NCBI RefSeq assembly: GCF_003217475.1
Contig: NZ_QJSP01000018.1
Coordinates: 1 to 64,000, forward strand
DNA: 64,000 bases
Origin: Williamsia limnetica
Lineage (GTDB): Bacteria; Actinomycetota; Actinomycetes; Mycobacteriales; Mycobacteriaceae
Direction of reading: 5' to 3'
Part shown: positions 18,108-27,599 of the stretch, in pieces
How positions within the stretch are numbered: the first letter of the stretch is position 1
Layout: each line of letters starts with the position of its first letter
Program-made: the position numbers and the translations under genes
The notes under the pieces: model-generated
Databases searched by the model: none
Told to the model about the DNA's origin: nothing
What the model saw: only the letters and a program-made list of their open reading frames with translations

Positions 18108-19445
18108 ATGTCGGTCATCCTGGCGCAGGCCCCAGCGGACAGCGGCTTGAAACCGGTGCGCGGGTCGAAGACCAACGGCGCCATCCAGATCCTGAAGATG
18201 CGCCGCGATCCCTTCGCCTTCGCCGATGCCCAGCAGGCCGAGTTCGGACGAGTGTCGTTCATCAACGCCTTCGGGCAGAAGCTGGTGACCTGTCGAGGCC
18301 CACAGGCGGCCGACCAGATTCTGATGAACAAGGACAAGGCCTTTGCCAACGGCCCTGCCTGGAGTTTCTTCATCGGCCCGTTCTTCAACCGCGGCGTGAT
18401 GCTCCTCGACTTCGAGGAGCATCGGCACCACCGACTGATCCTGCAGCAGGCATTCACCCAGCCCGTTCTCAAGGGCTACATGCAAGAGATGCAGCCGATG
18501 ATCACCGAACGCATCAAGCAGTTCCCGGTCGGCGAGGTGAAACTGTTCAGTGAGTTCAAGGCGCTCACCCTCGATGTCGCCCTCGAGGTCTTCATGGGTC
18601 TGGAACTGCCGCAGGCCGAGGCGGATCGGATCAACAAGGCCTTCATCGACACCGTGCGGGCCGGGGTTGCGCTGGTGCGGCGTCCGGTGCCGGGCGGTCG
18701 CTGGTGGAAGGGTCTGCGCTCACGCAAGGTCCTCGAAGATTTCTTCATGAGCCACATCGCTCAGAAGCGGGCGGGCGAGTCGCCAGATCTGTTCTCGGTG
18801 CTGTGCCATGCCGAGAGCGAAGAAGGGCACCGGTTCACCGACGAAGACGTCGTCAACCACATGATCTTCGTGTTGATGGCCGCCCATGACACCTCGACGA
18901 TGACGATGACCCAGATGGCCTATCGCATGGCCAAGTCGCCCGAATGGCAGGAGCGAGCTCGTGCCCAGTCACTCGAGCTCGGACCCGAGCTCGCCTACGA
19001 GGATCTTGCCAAGCTGACCGACCTCGACATCATCATGAAGGAGTCGTTGCGGATGTGTGCGCCGGTGCCGGGGCAGCCGCGCATGACGATCAAGGACACC
19101 GAGGTGCTCGGGCATTTCGTTCCCAAGGGATCCATCGTCACGGTGCCGAGCCTGACCAACCACTACGACGCCGAGTACTGGTCGAATCCTTACGTTTTCG
19201 ACCCCGAACGTTTCACCGCCGAGCGCAGGGAGGACAAGTCGCATCGGATGGCGTGGTCGCCGTTCGGTGGTGGGGTACACAAGTGCATCGGGCTGTATTT
19301 TGGCCAAATGGAGATTCGGACGATCATGCACCAGTTGCTGCGCGGATTCGAGTGGTCGGTGCCTGCGGACTACACGATGCCGATGGATTTCAGCGCGCTG
19401 CCGGTGCCCAAGGACAATTTCCCAGTGACCGTGCGGCGCGTCTGA
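18108..19445 (+). CDS. Cytochrome P450 monooxygenase
   Basis: 445-aa bacterial P450. The I-helix motif is AAHDTS, the K-helix ExxR is ESLR, and the haem ligand is C393 in FGGGVHKCIG. It is soluble, with no membrane anchor, so electrons should come from a ferredoxin and a ferredoxin reductase; none is adjacent, although a ferredoxin reductase gene lies at 31 kb. GGAGG is 8 nt before the ATG. It overlaps the TetR gene by one base, which overlaps the acyl-CoA synthetase gene, so the three are cotranscribed. The substrate may be a lipid or steroid that is then CoA-activated; that is inference. Confidence 0.93.
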   Translation: MSVILAQAPADSGLKPVRGSKTNGAIQILKMRRDPFAFADAQQAEFGRVSFINAFGQKLVTCRGPQAADQILMNKDKAFANGPAWSFFIGPFFNRGVMLLDFEEHRHHRLILQQAFTQPVLKGYMQEMQPMITERIKQFPVGEVKLFSEFKALTLDVALEVFMGLELPQAEADRINKAFIDTVRAGVALVRRPVPGGRWWKGLRSRKVLEDFFMSHIAQKRAGESPDLFSVLCHAESEEGHRFTDEDVVNHMIFVLMAAHDTSTMTMTQMAYRMAKSPEWQERARAQSLELGPELAYEDLAKLTDLDIIMKESLRMCAPVPGQPRMTIKDTEVLGHFVPKGSIVTVPSLTNHYDAEYWSNPYVFDPERFTAERREDKSHRMAWSPFGGGVHKCIGLYFGQMEIRTIMHQLLRGFEWSVPADYTMPMDFSALPVPKDNFPVTVRRV

Positions 19446-20053
19446 TGCCGCCGACATCGGCACGACCCGCCCGCAAAGTCCGCAACACCGCCTCGCCGCG
19501 TGAGCAAGAAGGCGCGATCCTGCAAGCGGCGCGACAAGAGTTCGAAGAGAACGGTATCCGGCGGACCGGCGTCGACGACGTCGCCAAGCGGGCAGGTGTG
19601 AGCAGGAGCACGCTGTACCGGCGGTTTCCGAACAAGGAAGCGCTGCTGCTCGGCGTGGCCGAGCGGATCTACCTCGACGGCATGGTCGTCCTCGAGGAGG
19701 CCACCGTCGGGCACGGGCCACAGGAAGCCGTGGTCGAGGCCTTCCTCGCAGGAGCGGAACTGGTCAACGAAGACCCCCTGATCCGGCGGATGATGGTCGA
19801 TGAACGGGATGCGCTCAAGGGGATCACGAACTCGGTCACCGGCCTGTTCATCGAGATCGTCACCGGGCGGATCATGCAGACCCTGCGCGGCGCCGGAGCC
19901 CAGATGCCCGACGAGGATCTGCACGCCGTCACAGAAATTCTTGTACGACTGGTCATCTCGTTCCTCGACACCCCGTCGATCGACGAGTCGCGTTCGGAGC
20001 CGGAGTCCGTGCGCGACTTCGCCCAGCGGTACCTCGCACCGATGGTCTGGTGA
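19445..20053 (+). CDS. TetR-family transcriptional regulator
   Basis: 202 aa. The N-terminal HTH includes AILQAARQEFEENGIRRTGV, then KRAGVSRSTLYRRFPNKEAL. The ATG at 19445 overlaps the P450 stop (TGATG); the longer open frame upstream is antiphase to the P450 and is not coding. The stop overlaps the start of the acyl-CoA synthetase gene. It most likely controls this three-gene unit through the inverted repeat at 18064-18084. Confidence 0.9.
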   Translation: MPPTSARPARKVRNTASPREQEGAILQAARQEFEENGIRRTGVDDVAKRAGVSRSTLYRRFPNKEALLLGVAERIYLDGMVVLEEATVGHGPQEAVVEAFLAGAELVNEDPLIRRMMVDERDALKGITNSVTGLFIEIVTGRIMQTLRGAGAQMPDEDLHAVTEILVRLVISFLDTPSIDESRSEPESVRDFAQRYLAPMVW

Positions 20054-21678
20054 GGGTGCCGGTGGCGAAGCTGGACCACCTGAAGACGGAGATGCTGGCG
20101 GTCCGAGAACTCCGGCGCGCGGGAGCGTTGCCCGGCGTGAAGCTGCTGCCCCAGGTCGCGAGACTGCGGCGCCGGGCCGGTGAGGCTTCCGGGCCTGCGG
20201 TGTACGCAGCGATGTACGGCGATCGGGTCGCGATCGTCGACCCCCACGGTGAAGTGACCTACAACGATCTCGCAGACCTGTGCCACGGTGTCATCAACGG
20301 GCTGCGTGCTGTGCTGGTGGCCCCAGGTCGGCCGACGGTCGGTGTGATGTGCCGCAACAGCCGGTATGCCGTGATCGGACTGTTGTCGGCGATCGGTCTC
20401 GGCGCCCGGGTAGTGCTGTTGAACACTGATCTCGGGGCCAAACAGATGGCCGAGGTGGTTTCCCGCGAACGGGTGGACGTGATCCTCCACGATTCCGAGT
20501 TCACCGGGGTGCTCGCGCTCGTCGAACCTGATGTGCGCCGATATGTGGCGTGGACGGACGACGCGACAGATTCGGCGACGGTGGACGGGCTGGTCGCCGG
20601 GAACTCCACGGCACTTCCGCCGGCGCCGGCGTCGAAGTCTTCGCTGGTGATTCTCACCAGCGGCAGTACGGGTGCACCGAAGGGCGCACCCCGCGACGGC
20701 GGTCCGGCCATGTCACTACCGGCCGGGTTCGTGTCGAAGATCCCGATCCGCGGTTCGGACACGGTGCTCATGTGTGCTCCCGCTTTTCACGGCTGGGGCC
20801 TGCTCGCCACCATGGTGTGTCTGCTCACGGGCGCCACCGTGGTCATGGACCGACGATTCAAAGCGCAGGAATCGCTGGAGCTTGTGGTCGAGCATCGCTG
20901 CACCGCGGTGATGATGGTCCCGACGATGTTGCGGCGTCTGATGGACCTCGATGACAGCGACCTCGACCGGATCGACCGGAGCCGTTTGCGCATGATCGCC
21001 TCGGGAGGGGCGAAACTCGACGAGTCACTGGTGCGCGCAGTACAGGCCCGGTTCGGTGCGGTCCTGCACAATCTCTATGGCGCCACCGAGGCGTCGTACA
21101 TCACGATCGCGACCCCGCAGGATCTGGCGGCGGCACCGACGACGGCCGGTCGTCCACCCCTCGGCGTCGCGGTGGCGATCATCGGTGACGGCGCGCCGGT
21201 GCCCGCCGGTGAAACCGGTCGGATCTTCGTCCGTTCGGGTAGCCAGATCAGCAAGTACACCAATGGCACCAGCAAAGAGATGCTGGCCGGGATGCTGGCG
21301 ACCGGTGACACCGGTCGATTCGACTCCGCAGGCCGCCTCTTCGTCGAGGGGCGCAGTGACGGCATGATCGTCTCGGGCGGAGAGAACGTCTTTCCAGAAG
21401 AGGTCGAACTGGCCCTGGGCCGGCATCCGGACATCGTCGACGCCGCCGTCGTGGCGGTCGCCGACGCCGATTTCGGACAGCGGTTGCGTGCCTTCGTGGT
21501 CGCCCGGGACGGCATCGAGGTGACGGAGGCGGATGTGAAGAAGTACGTCGGCGCCGAACTGTCCCGCTCCCGCGTCCCACGAGAGGTGATCGTGGTGGCA
21601 GAGTTGCCGCGGGGTGCTCAGGGAAAGGTCACCAAGCTGACGCTCGACGCCCTGGCCGCAGAACACGGGCAGGGCTGA
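20050..21678 (+). CDS. Fatty acyl-CoA synthetase (AMP-binding, FadD-like)
   Basis: 542-aa ANL-superfamily adenylating enzyme. The P-loop-like A3 motif is ILTSGSTGAPKGAPR, A5 is NLYGATEAS, A7 is ATGDTGRFD and A8 is VSGGENVFPEEVE; the C-terminal catalytic lysine is in RGAQGKVTK. It should activate a fatty or other carboxylic acid to its CoA thioester. The GTG start at 20050 overlaps the TetR stop; a second in-frame GTG lies 4 codons later. The motif after PKG lacks the usual histidine of fatty-acid-active enzymes (GAPRDGG), so chain length cannot be judged. It ends convergently on a LuxR-type gene. Confidence 0.88.
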   Translation: MRVPVAKLDHLKTEMLAVRELRRAGALPGVKLLPQVARLRRRAGEASGPAVYAAMYGDRVAIVDPHGEVTYNDLADLCHGVINGLRAVLVAPGRPTVGVMCRNSRYAVIGLLSAIGLGARVVLLNTDLGAKQMAEVVSRERVDVILHDSEFTGVLALVEPDVRRYVAWTDDATDSATVDGLVAGNSTALPPAPASKSSLVILTSGSTGAPKGAPRDGGPAMSLPAGFVSKIPIRGSDTVLMCAPAFHGWGLLATMVCLLTGATVVMDRRFKAQESLELVVEHRCTAVMMVPTMLRRLMDLDDSDLDRIDRSRLRMIASGGAKLDESLVRAVQARFGAVLHNLYGATEASYITIATPQDLAAAPTTAGRPPLGVAVAIIGDGAPVPAGETGRIFVRSGSQISKYTNGTSKEMLAGMLATGDTGRFDSAGRLFVEGRSDGMIVSGGENVFPEEVELALGRHPDIVDAAVVAVADADFGQRLRAFVVARDGIEVTEADVKKYVGAELSRSRVPREVIVVAELPRGAQGKVTKLTLDALAAEHGQG

Positions 21679-21693
21679 CCGAGGGTGTGTTGC

Positions 21694-22008
21694 TCACCAG
21701 TCTTCGAGGCGGGTGTGACCATCTTGGACGGCTCTGGCAAACAGGCTCGATTTCGTTTTCGCGGGCCTTCCGCAAGCGGCATATTTGGCACGGATTCTCG
21801 TCACGTGAGTGCTCACCGTTGCGGCGGAGATGTAAAGACGTGCTGCTGCGGCCTCTTTCGAATCGGCGTCGAACCACGCCAACAACACCTCTATTTCACG
21901 AGATGACAACTGCGGCTTATCATTCGTTTCGCAAACAAGTCTGAGCGGTGCGGGTCGCGAATCTATTTCATCTGAATAGACGATTGAATCGCTTGCCTCT
22001 GTGTGCAT
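21694..22008 (-). CDS. Small LuxR/GerE-type HTH regulator
   Basis: 104 aa, with the HTH from about residue 34: LSSREIEVLLAWFDADSKE, then ISAATVSTHVTRIRAKYAA. There is no receiver or autoinducer domain, only a ~30-residue acidic N terminus. The start has GGGGAG upstream. Base composition here is visibly more A/T-rich than in the flanking genes. It is divergent from the large STAND-NTPase gene, separated by ~180 nt, and could regulate it. A free-standing GerE domain is common in actinobacteria. The target is unknown. Confidence 0.75.
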   Translation of the reverse strand: MHTEASDSIVYSDEIDSRPAPLRLVCETNDKPQLSSREIEVLLAWFDADSKEAAAARLYISAATVSTHVTRIRAKYAACGRPAKTKSSLFARAVQDGHTRLEDW

Positions 22009-22188
22009 TTCGAAGCTCCCCTTCGCCCATCGACATAGGCGTGTAAGTGTCCGAAGCGGACCTGTCTATCATTTCGGAGATCAGGAAACGATTGCCACCT
22101 GAAGGGGCGTATCGGGGCAAGTCGATACGGAATCCGTACAGCGAAGTGGCTGTTCGTCGAGGAAGATCGCCAGACGGGTTGGTATCGC
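22009..22188. other. A/T-richer divergent intergenic region
   Basis: 180 nt between the LuxR-type gene (minus) and the STAND-NTPase gene (plus). It should hold both promoters. It is less GC-rich than the surroundings, but no clear repeat or operator is seen. Confidence 0.4.
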
Positions 22189-25100
22189 ATGTATCCGGAA
22201 ACAGTTCAGACACGGGACGATCTGGGCAAGGCGCTCACCGAACTTCGGGAGAATGCCGGTCTCACCGTGCGAGAACTGGTCGAGCAATCGGACGCCCTGC
22301 TCGGAACGGTGAGTGGATGGCTGGCCGGCAATCACGCGCCGACCGCCGCGAGCAAAGAAATGTTTTTCGCCGTGCTCAATACGTGCGGAGTCACCGGTTC
22401 CGACACCGATATCTGGTGGGCTGCCGTACGGCGGGCCCGGCGAAAGGTCTCGACCCGTTCGAAGATAGCCCCGACGCCCTATCGAGGATTCGAGTCATTT
22501 CAGACCGACGACAAAGAGTGGTTCTTCGGTCGAGAAGATGTGACCGATCGACTCGTCGAGGCGGTCTCATCGGCAGCATCGAGCAAGGATCCTCGGCGGC
22601 GGATGGTGATGGTGGTCGGGCCGTCGGGCGCCGGTAAGTCATCGGTGGTCCGCGCCGGTTTGCTTCCCTCTGTAGGAGGTGGATTGCTCACCGGCTGGCG
22701 TTCGACCCTGATGGTTCCGGGGGCCGATCCCGTGGCGGCGCTGGCGACGGCCCGCGTAGAAGCCGTGCCCGGTGAACCGGGGACCCGTGGAGCGCAAGAC
22801 ACCGGGAACGGCCCGCTGGTCGTGGTCGTCGACCAGCTCGAAGAACTCTGGACCGTGGCGCCCGCGGTGGCCAGGCAGGACTTCCTGGCGGCCGTCACCG
22901 ATTTGGTCGAGGACCGTGGTGGTCCCGGGACAGTGGTGGTGGGGGTGCTGCGGGCCGATTACTACGCGCGGGTCTCGGCGGTCCCGTTCCTCGTCGACGT
23001 CCTGCAGCATTCGCAGGTGGTGGTCGCGACGATGGGCGTCGACCAGCTCCGTGACGTGATCACGGGGCCTGCTCGCCGCGCGGGGCTGGACATCGACGAC
23101 GATCTGGTCGACTTGTTGCTCGCCGACGTCGCCCCCGCTGCCGGATACTCCGGTGCCACCGCGCTGCCCATGCTCTCGCACGCATTGCTGGCGACCTGGT
23201 CGCACTCGGACCGGCAGCGGCTCACGGTTGCCGACTACCTGGCCACAGGCCGGATCAGCGGGGCCGTCGAGCGCACGGCCGAAGCGGTCTACGCAGACCT
23301 CGACGACACCGAGCGAGATCTCGCCAGGCGCCAGCTGCTCGCCATGGTCAATGTCGATGACGACGTGGTGAGCCGGCGAAAGGCGCCGCTCGAAGCCCTG
23401 CGTATCGCGACCGCCGACTCTGTGGTCGCCGGCGATGCCCCGGCGGCACTGAGTCCGGAGGCCGCCCGCGCCGTCGAGGTACTCGAACGGTTCGCCGCGG
23501 CCCGCCTGGTGAGCGTCGATGCCGACTACGCCGAGGTGACCCACGAGGCGTTGCTCACCGCCTGGCCCAGGCTCCAGCAATGGATTGACGGGGATCGTGC
23601 CAGGCTGCTGATGCACAAACGCTTTCGGCAAGCGTGGACCCTGTGGGAATCGGGCGATCGCGCCGACGAACTACTGATCCGCGGCGCCTGGCTCGGTATG
23701 GTCAACGACTTCATCCCCGGCGAGCGCGGTGAGCCGCAGCTCACGGCCGCCGAGTCCGACTTCCTGCGCGCCAGCAATGAGCAGCAGCACAGGCTCGAGG
23801 CGGGCGAGCGTCGCCGGGTGCGGCAACTGCGGCGTATCGCTGTCGGTGTCGCCGTGGTGGCAATGGTGGCCGCGCTCGCCGCGACCTTCGCGGTGATCGC
23901 ACGCGGCGACGCCGTCGACGAGCGAAATCGTGCAGAGCAACTCCAGAGACAGGCCATGAGCCGGCAACTCGCTGTGCAATCAGGCGAACTAACCGAGCGC
24001 GATCCGGCCCTCGCCCGGCAGTTGGCCATGATCGCCTATCGAACATCACCGACCTTGGAGGCGCGGTCCAACCTGATCGACAACAGCGCGATCGCCACGC
24101 CCGCCAGGTTTCTTGGTCCAGTCGGTCCGATCAAGGTCGCCTACAGCGCTGATCGCGGGCTGTTGGCGATGGCCGATGCCGGAAATCGTGTCACCCTCTA
24201 CACCACCGCGCCCGGGGCCACCGGTCCTGTCGTATTGGGCGGACTGGCCCACCGTCTCGGCGATTTCGGTGGACACGAGTCGAACGGTGCTCTGCGTGCA
24301 CTGTCCTTCAGCGCGGACTCGGCGACCCTCGTCCTCGGGGGGCGCGCCGCGGTCGAGGTGTGGGACGTCCGCGACCCGCTGACCCCTACCAGGACAGCGG
24401 TGCTGCGGACCAGCCAGCCGGTGAACGGTCTCGCGCTCAGTCCCGACGGTAGGACTCTCGTGGCCGCCGTGGAGCAGGTCGGGGTGCTGGGGTGGCAGCG
24501 CGTGGGTGAGCAGTGGGTGGCCATGGCTCTGCCGACCGAAGTTGCCGGAACCGGTCAGGCGGTCGCCTTCTCGCGTGACGGCTCGACCCTTGCCACGAGC
24601 AGCGCGACGCGGCGGGTCGATCTGTGGACGGTGGCAGGGGCGGGACTCAACCCGCTGCCACCGATCGAGTTGACCGACTGGGCGGACAACCAGCAGGCCC
24701 TGAGTCTGGTGTTCGCTCCGAATGGAGAACTCGTGATGGGGCTGAAAAGTCACCAGGTGCAGTTCTACGCGCTGTCGGCCGGGGGCGGCCCCACGCTCGT
24801 GCGGGTCATCGAGGGATTCGGCAACTACGTCAACGGCATCAGTATCAGCGACGATGGCAACCGACTCGCTGCCGCGGGGTCGGACAACACCGTGCGCGAA
24901 TTCGATCTGCGCGCACCTGATCTCGATGAGCCCCGGATCTGGCACGGGCCGTCGACGTTCACCTCCGTGGCCTACGTCGGCGGGGAGGTCGTCGCCACCG
25001 CAGATGACGGGGTGGTCACTGCGTGGCAGAGCACGCATCCCGTGATGCGGTTGGGATCGGAGACCATCTTCCAGATCCCGGCCGGTTCGCGTAGCCCCGA

Positions 25101-26085
25101 CATTCTTGCGGGCAGCGGACCGTCCGGGGAGATCACGCGGCTGCGGGTTTCGGACGGTCCGAACCTGGTCAGGGTGGGACCCGAGCTCGCGCCGCCGCCC
25201 GACGCCTCGTTCTCCGGAGCGATCGGGATCTCGGCGTCTGGCCGTCTGGCCGTCCTGGGCTCTGCTGACGGCACGGTCTTCTTCGGTGACTACTCCGACA
25301 CGAGACGGCCGAAACTCGTCGGGCCGGGGGTGCGTGCCCTGCAGACGCTGAACGAGACCGTCGACATCAACGAAGCTCGGTCCATCGCCGTGACCGGCGG
25401 GTTGGAGTCGCCGCGGCTGCCGGTGATCGACGTGTCCGATCTGTCGGCGCCCGAGGTGGTGTCCACCATCGACGTCGGCGAAGGAGTGACCTGGGCGTCG
25501 CTGAGTCCGGACGGGACGTCGGTCGCCTTCGCCACTCCGGGCGGGGCGGTACTGCTCTACGATCTGACCGACCCGGCACGCCCGGCGCAGCTGATGACGA
25601 TCAAAGCGTTCGACACCGCCGCCCTCGCGGTTCGCTTCCGGCCCGACGGCCACGCACTCTTGGCCACCTCGTCGACCAAGGAGCTCGTCACCATCGACAT
25701 CACCCGGCGCAGCACTCCCGAGATCACCGCCCGGCTCTCGGGGCCGGTCGGCCAGATCTACAGTGGCGCCTATTCATCGGACGGGGACATGATCGTCGTC
25801 GGTGGTGGTGCCGGGGAGATCTGGACGTGGGACGTCACCGATGAACGCCGTCCCGACCTGCGGGTGGTGCTCAGGGCTTTCGGTGGGAAGGTGTTCGACG
25901 TCCGGTTCGCCGATGACGACCGCACCGTCCTGGCAGCAGGCGATGGCGGCGCGGTGATGTCGTGGACAGTGGACGCCGATCTCATGCTGGACAGGGCCTG
26001 CCGGAGTGCGGGGGCGCAGATCACCGAAGCCGAATGGCGACAGTACCTTCCGGGCAGCCCCTACGACCCACCCTGTGAAGACTGA
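22189..26085 (+). CDS. HTH - STAND NTPase (nSTAND1-like) - TM - WD40 repeat protein
   Basis: 1298 aa. Domain order: XRE-like HTH (about 8-60); an FxGRE entry motif (FFGRED); a STAND NTPase with Walker A GPSGAGKSS (144-152) and Walker B LVVVVDQLEELW (D215); a winged-helix region ending EVTHEALLTAWPRLQ; one hydrophobic helix (about 551-573); then a ~700-residue beta-propeller region with WD-like repeats (SPDG, VWDV, IWTWDV). Known STAND proteins switch on ATP-driven oligomerisation after ligand sensing, and related ones act in signalling or phage defence. The helix would place the propeller outside if the N terminus is cytoplasmic. It overlaps the convergent permease gene by 25 bp. Function is unassigned. 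Confidence 0.85.
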   Translation: MYPETVQTRDDLGKALTELRENAGLTVRELVEQSDALLGTVSGWLAGNHAPTAASKEMFFAVLNTCGVTGSDTDIWWAAVRRARRKVSTRSKIAPTPYRGFESFQTDDKEWFFGREDVTDRLVEAVSSAASSKDPRRRMVMVVGPSGAGKSSVVRAGLLPSVGGGLLTGWRSTLMVPGADPVAALATARVEAVPGEPGTRGAQDTGNGPLVVVVDQLEELWTVAPAVARQDFLAAVTDLVEDRGGPGTVVVGVLRADYYARVSAVPFLVDVLQHSQVVVATMGVDQLRDVITGPARRAGLDIDDDLVDLLLADVAPAAGYSGATALPMLSHALLATWSHSDRQRLTVADYLATGRISGAVERTAEAVYADLDDTERDLARRQLLAMVNVDDDVVSRRKAPLEALRIATADSVVAGDAPAALSPEAARAVEVLERFAAARLVSVDADYAEVTHEALLTAWPRLQQWIDGDRARLLMHKRFRQAWTLWESGDRADELLIRGAWLGMVNDFIPGERGEPQLTAAESDFLRASNEQQHRLEAGERRRVRQLRRIAVGVAVVAMVAALAATFAVIARGDAVDERNRAEQLQRQAMSRQLAVQSGELTERDPALARQLAMIAYRTSPTLEARSNLIDNSAIATPARFLGPVGPIKVAYSADRGLLAMADAGNRVTLYTTAPGATGPVVLGGLAHRLGDFGGHESNGALRALSFSADSATLVLGGRAAVEVWDVRDPLTPTRTAVLRTSQPVNGLALSPDGRTLVAAVEQVGVLGWQRVGEQWVAMALPTEVAGTGQAVAFSRDGSTLATSSATRRVDLWTVAGAGLNPLPPIELTDWADNQQALSLVFAPNGELVMGLKSHQVQFYALSAGGGPTLVRVIEGFGNYVNGISISDDGNRLAAAGSDNTVREFDLRAPDLDEPRIWHGPSTFTSVAYVGGEVVATADDGVVTAWQSTHPVMRLGSETIFQIPAGSRSPDILAGSGPSGEITRLRVSDGPNLVRVGPELAPPPDASFSGAIGISASGRLAVLGSADGTVFFGDYSDTRRPKLVGPGVRALQTLNETVDINEARSIAVTGGLESPRLPVIDVSDLSAPEVVSTIDVGEGVTWASLSPDGTSVAFATPGGAVLLYDLTDPARPAQLMTIKAFDTAALAVRFRPDGHALLATSSTKELVTIDITRRSTPEITARLSGPVGQIYSGAYSSDGDMIVVGGGAGEIWTWDVTDERRPDLRVVLRAFGGKVFDVRFADDDRTVLAAGDGGAVMSWTVDADLMLDRACRSAGAQITEAEWRQYLPGSPYDPPCED

Positions 26086-27590
26086 TCCGGGGGCGACTGA
26101 CCCGGTGCAGTGCCGGCGCCCGGTTTGGTCGCGGCGCCGCCCAGGGGATCCGAGGTGATGTTCAGCAGCGAGTGCTTACGTCCGTAGACGAGGTAGTACA
26201 CGAGCACGACGCCGACCCACAGCAGGAAGAACAGGTATGTGTACCAGTGCAATCCGTAGAGGATGTAGATGCACGCGGCGATCGCCAGGATAGGTGTGAC
26301 CGGATAGAACGGCACCTTGAACGGCCGGTACAGGTCGGGCTCGCGACGGCGCAGCAGGATGACCCCCAGGCTGACGACACTGAAGGCGGTCAGGGTGCCG
26401 ATGGAAACCATGTCGATCAGGTAGTCCAGCGGGACGAATCCCGCCAGCAGGGCGACGACGATCGCGACCACGACGGTGTTGTTCACCGGCGTCAGGGTCC
26501 GGGGATTGACCCGTGTGAAGAACTTGGGCAGCATGCCGTCGCGCCCCATCGCGAACAGGATCCGCGTCTGTCCGTACAGGGTCACCAGGGTGACCGAAAA
26601 AATCGAGATGACTGCGCCGAGGGACAGCACCAGCGACGGCCACGTCTCGCCGGTCACCTTTTCCAGGATGGCGGCGAGGCCCGCTTCTTGACCCTCGAAC
26701 TCGGAGGCCTGTTGTGCTCCGACGGCGGCCAGCGCCACCAGCACGTAGACCAGCACGACGGTGACCAGTGCGGCGATGAGGGCGCGGGGCATCGTTCGCT
26801 GGGGATCCTTGACCTCCTCGCCGGCTGTCGACACCGCGTCGAGGCCGATGAACGAGAAGAAGATGACGCCGGCAGCGGCTGTGACACCGTTCGCGCCGTC
26901 GAGGAAGAACGGGCTGAGATTGTCGGCATTGAAGCCTGCAAAGGCGATTGCGATGAACATGGCGAGGACGGCGAGCTTGATCGCGACCATCACCATGTTC
27001 GCCTTCGCCGACTCACTTGCCCCGCGGATCAACAGCAGGGCGCACAGGCCGACCAGGATGATCGCGGGCAGGTTGACCACCCCGGGGTCGGCGTCCCAGG
27101 GCGCGGCGGACAGCGCGTGCGGGATCTGCGGAATGTGCAGGTAGCCGAGCAGGGCGTTGAGGTACTCGCTCCAGCCGACCGCGACCGCTGCGGTGGACAC
27201 CCCGTACTCCAGCAGCAGGCATGCGGCCACCGCCATCGCCACGATCTCGCCGAGGGTGGCGTACGCGTACGAGTATGTCGAACCCGACACCGGTACTGAC
27301 GACGCCATCTCGGCGTAGCAGATGGCTGCCAATCCGGCGGCTATGCCCGCGACGATGAACGCCACGACGACCGACGGGCCCGCGTCCGGAACGGCCACGC
27401 TCATCACGAAGAAGATGCCGGTGCCGATGGTGGCACCGATTCCGAAACAGGCCAGCTGCGTGGTGGTGATCGTCCGTTCGAGGCCGGTATCGGCCTCGGC
27501 TTCATCGCCTGTCGGGATCGGCTTTCGTCGGAACAGGGTTCGGGTGTTCAGTGCGCCGGGCTGCTGCGCCGGGTCTTTGTTCAAATCCAT
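26061..27590 (-). CDS. Amino-acid permease (APC superfamily, cationic amino-acid transporter-like)
   Basis: 509 aa with about 12-14 hydrophobic segments and short termini. The first helix carries GIGATIGTGIFF, the substrate-binding glycine motif of APC transporters; SSVPVSGSTYSYAYATLGE and FFSFIGLDAVSTAGEE follow, as in the CAT/YfnA group. It should import amino acids in symport with protons at the cytoplasmic membrane. It begins 9 nt after the universal stress protein gene on the same strand, so the two are cotranscribed. Its 3' end overlaps the convergent STAND gene. Specificity for cationic residues is by family resemblance only. Confidence 0.88.
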   Translation of the reverse strand: MDLNKDPAQQPGALNTRTLFRRKPIPTGDEAEADTGLERTITTTQLACFGIGATIGTGIFFVMSVAVPDAGPSVVVAFIVAGIAAGLAAICYAEMASSVPVSGSTYSYAYATLGEIVAMAVAACLLLEYGVSTAAVAVGWSEYLNALLGYLHIPQIPHALSAAPWDADPGVVNLPAIILVGLCALLLIRGASESAKANMVMVAIKLAVLAMFIAIAFAGFNADNLSPFFLDGANGVTAAAGVIFFSFIGLDAVSTAGEEVKDPQRTMPRALIAALVTVVLVYVLVALAAVGAQQASEFEGQEAGLAAILEKVTGETWPSLVLSLGAVISIFSVTLVTLYGQTRILFAMGRDGMLPKFFTRVNPRTLTPVNNTVVVAIVVALLAGFVPLDYLIDMVSIGTLTAFSVVSLGVILLRRREPDLYRPFKVPFYPVTPILAIAACIYILYGLHWYTYLFFLLWVGVVLVYYLVYGRKHSLLNITSDPLGGAATKPGAGTAPGQSPPDQSSQGGS

Positions 27591-27599
27591 GTGGACACC

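Noticed and set aside
24046-25653. 535-aa minus-strand open frame opposite the WD40 region
   Set aside because: The plus strand encodes a coherent beta-propeller; the antisense product has no family resemblance.
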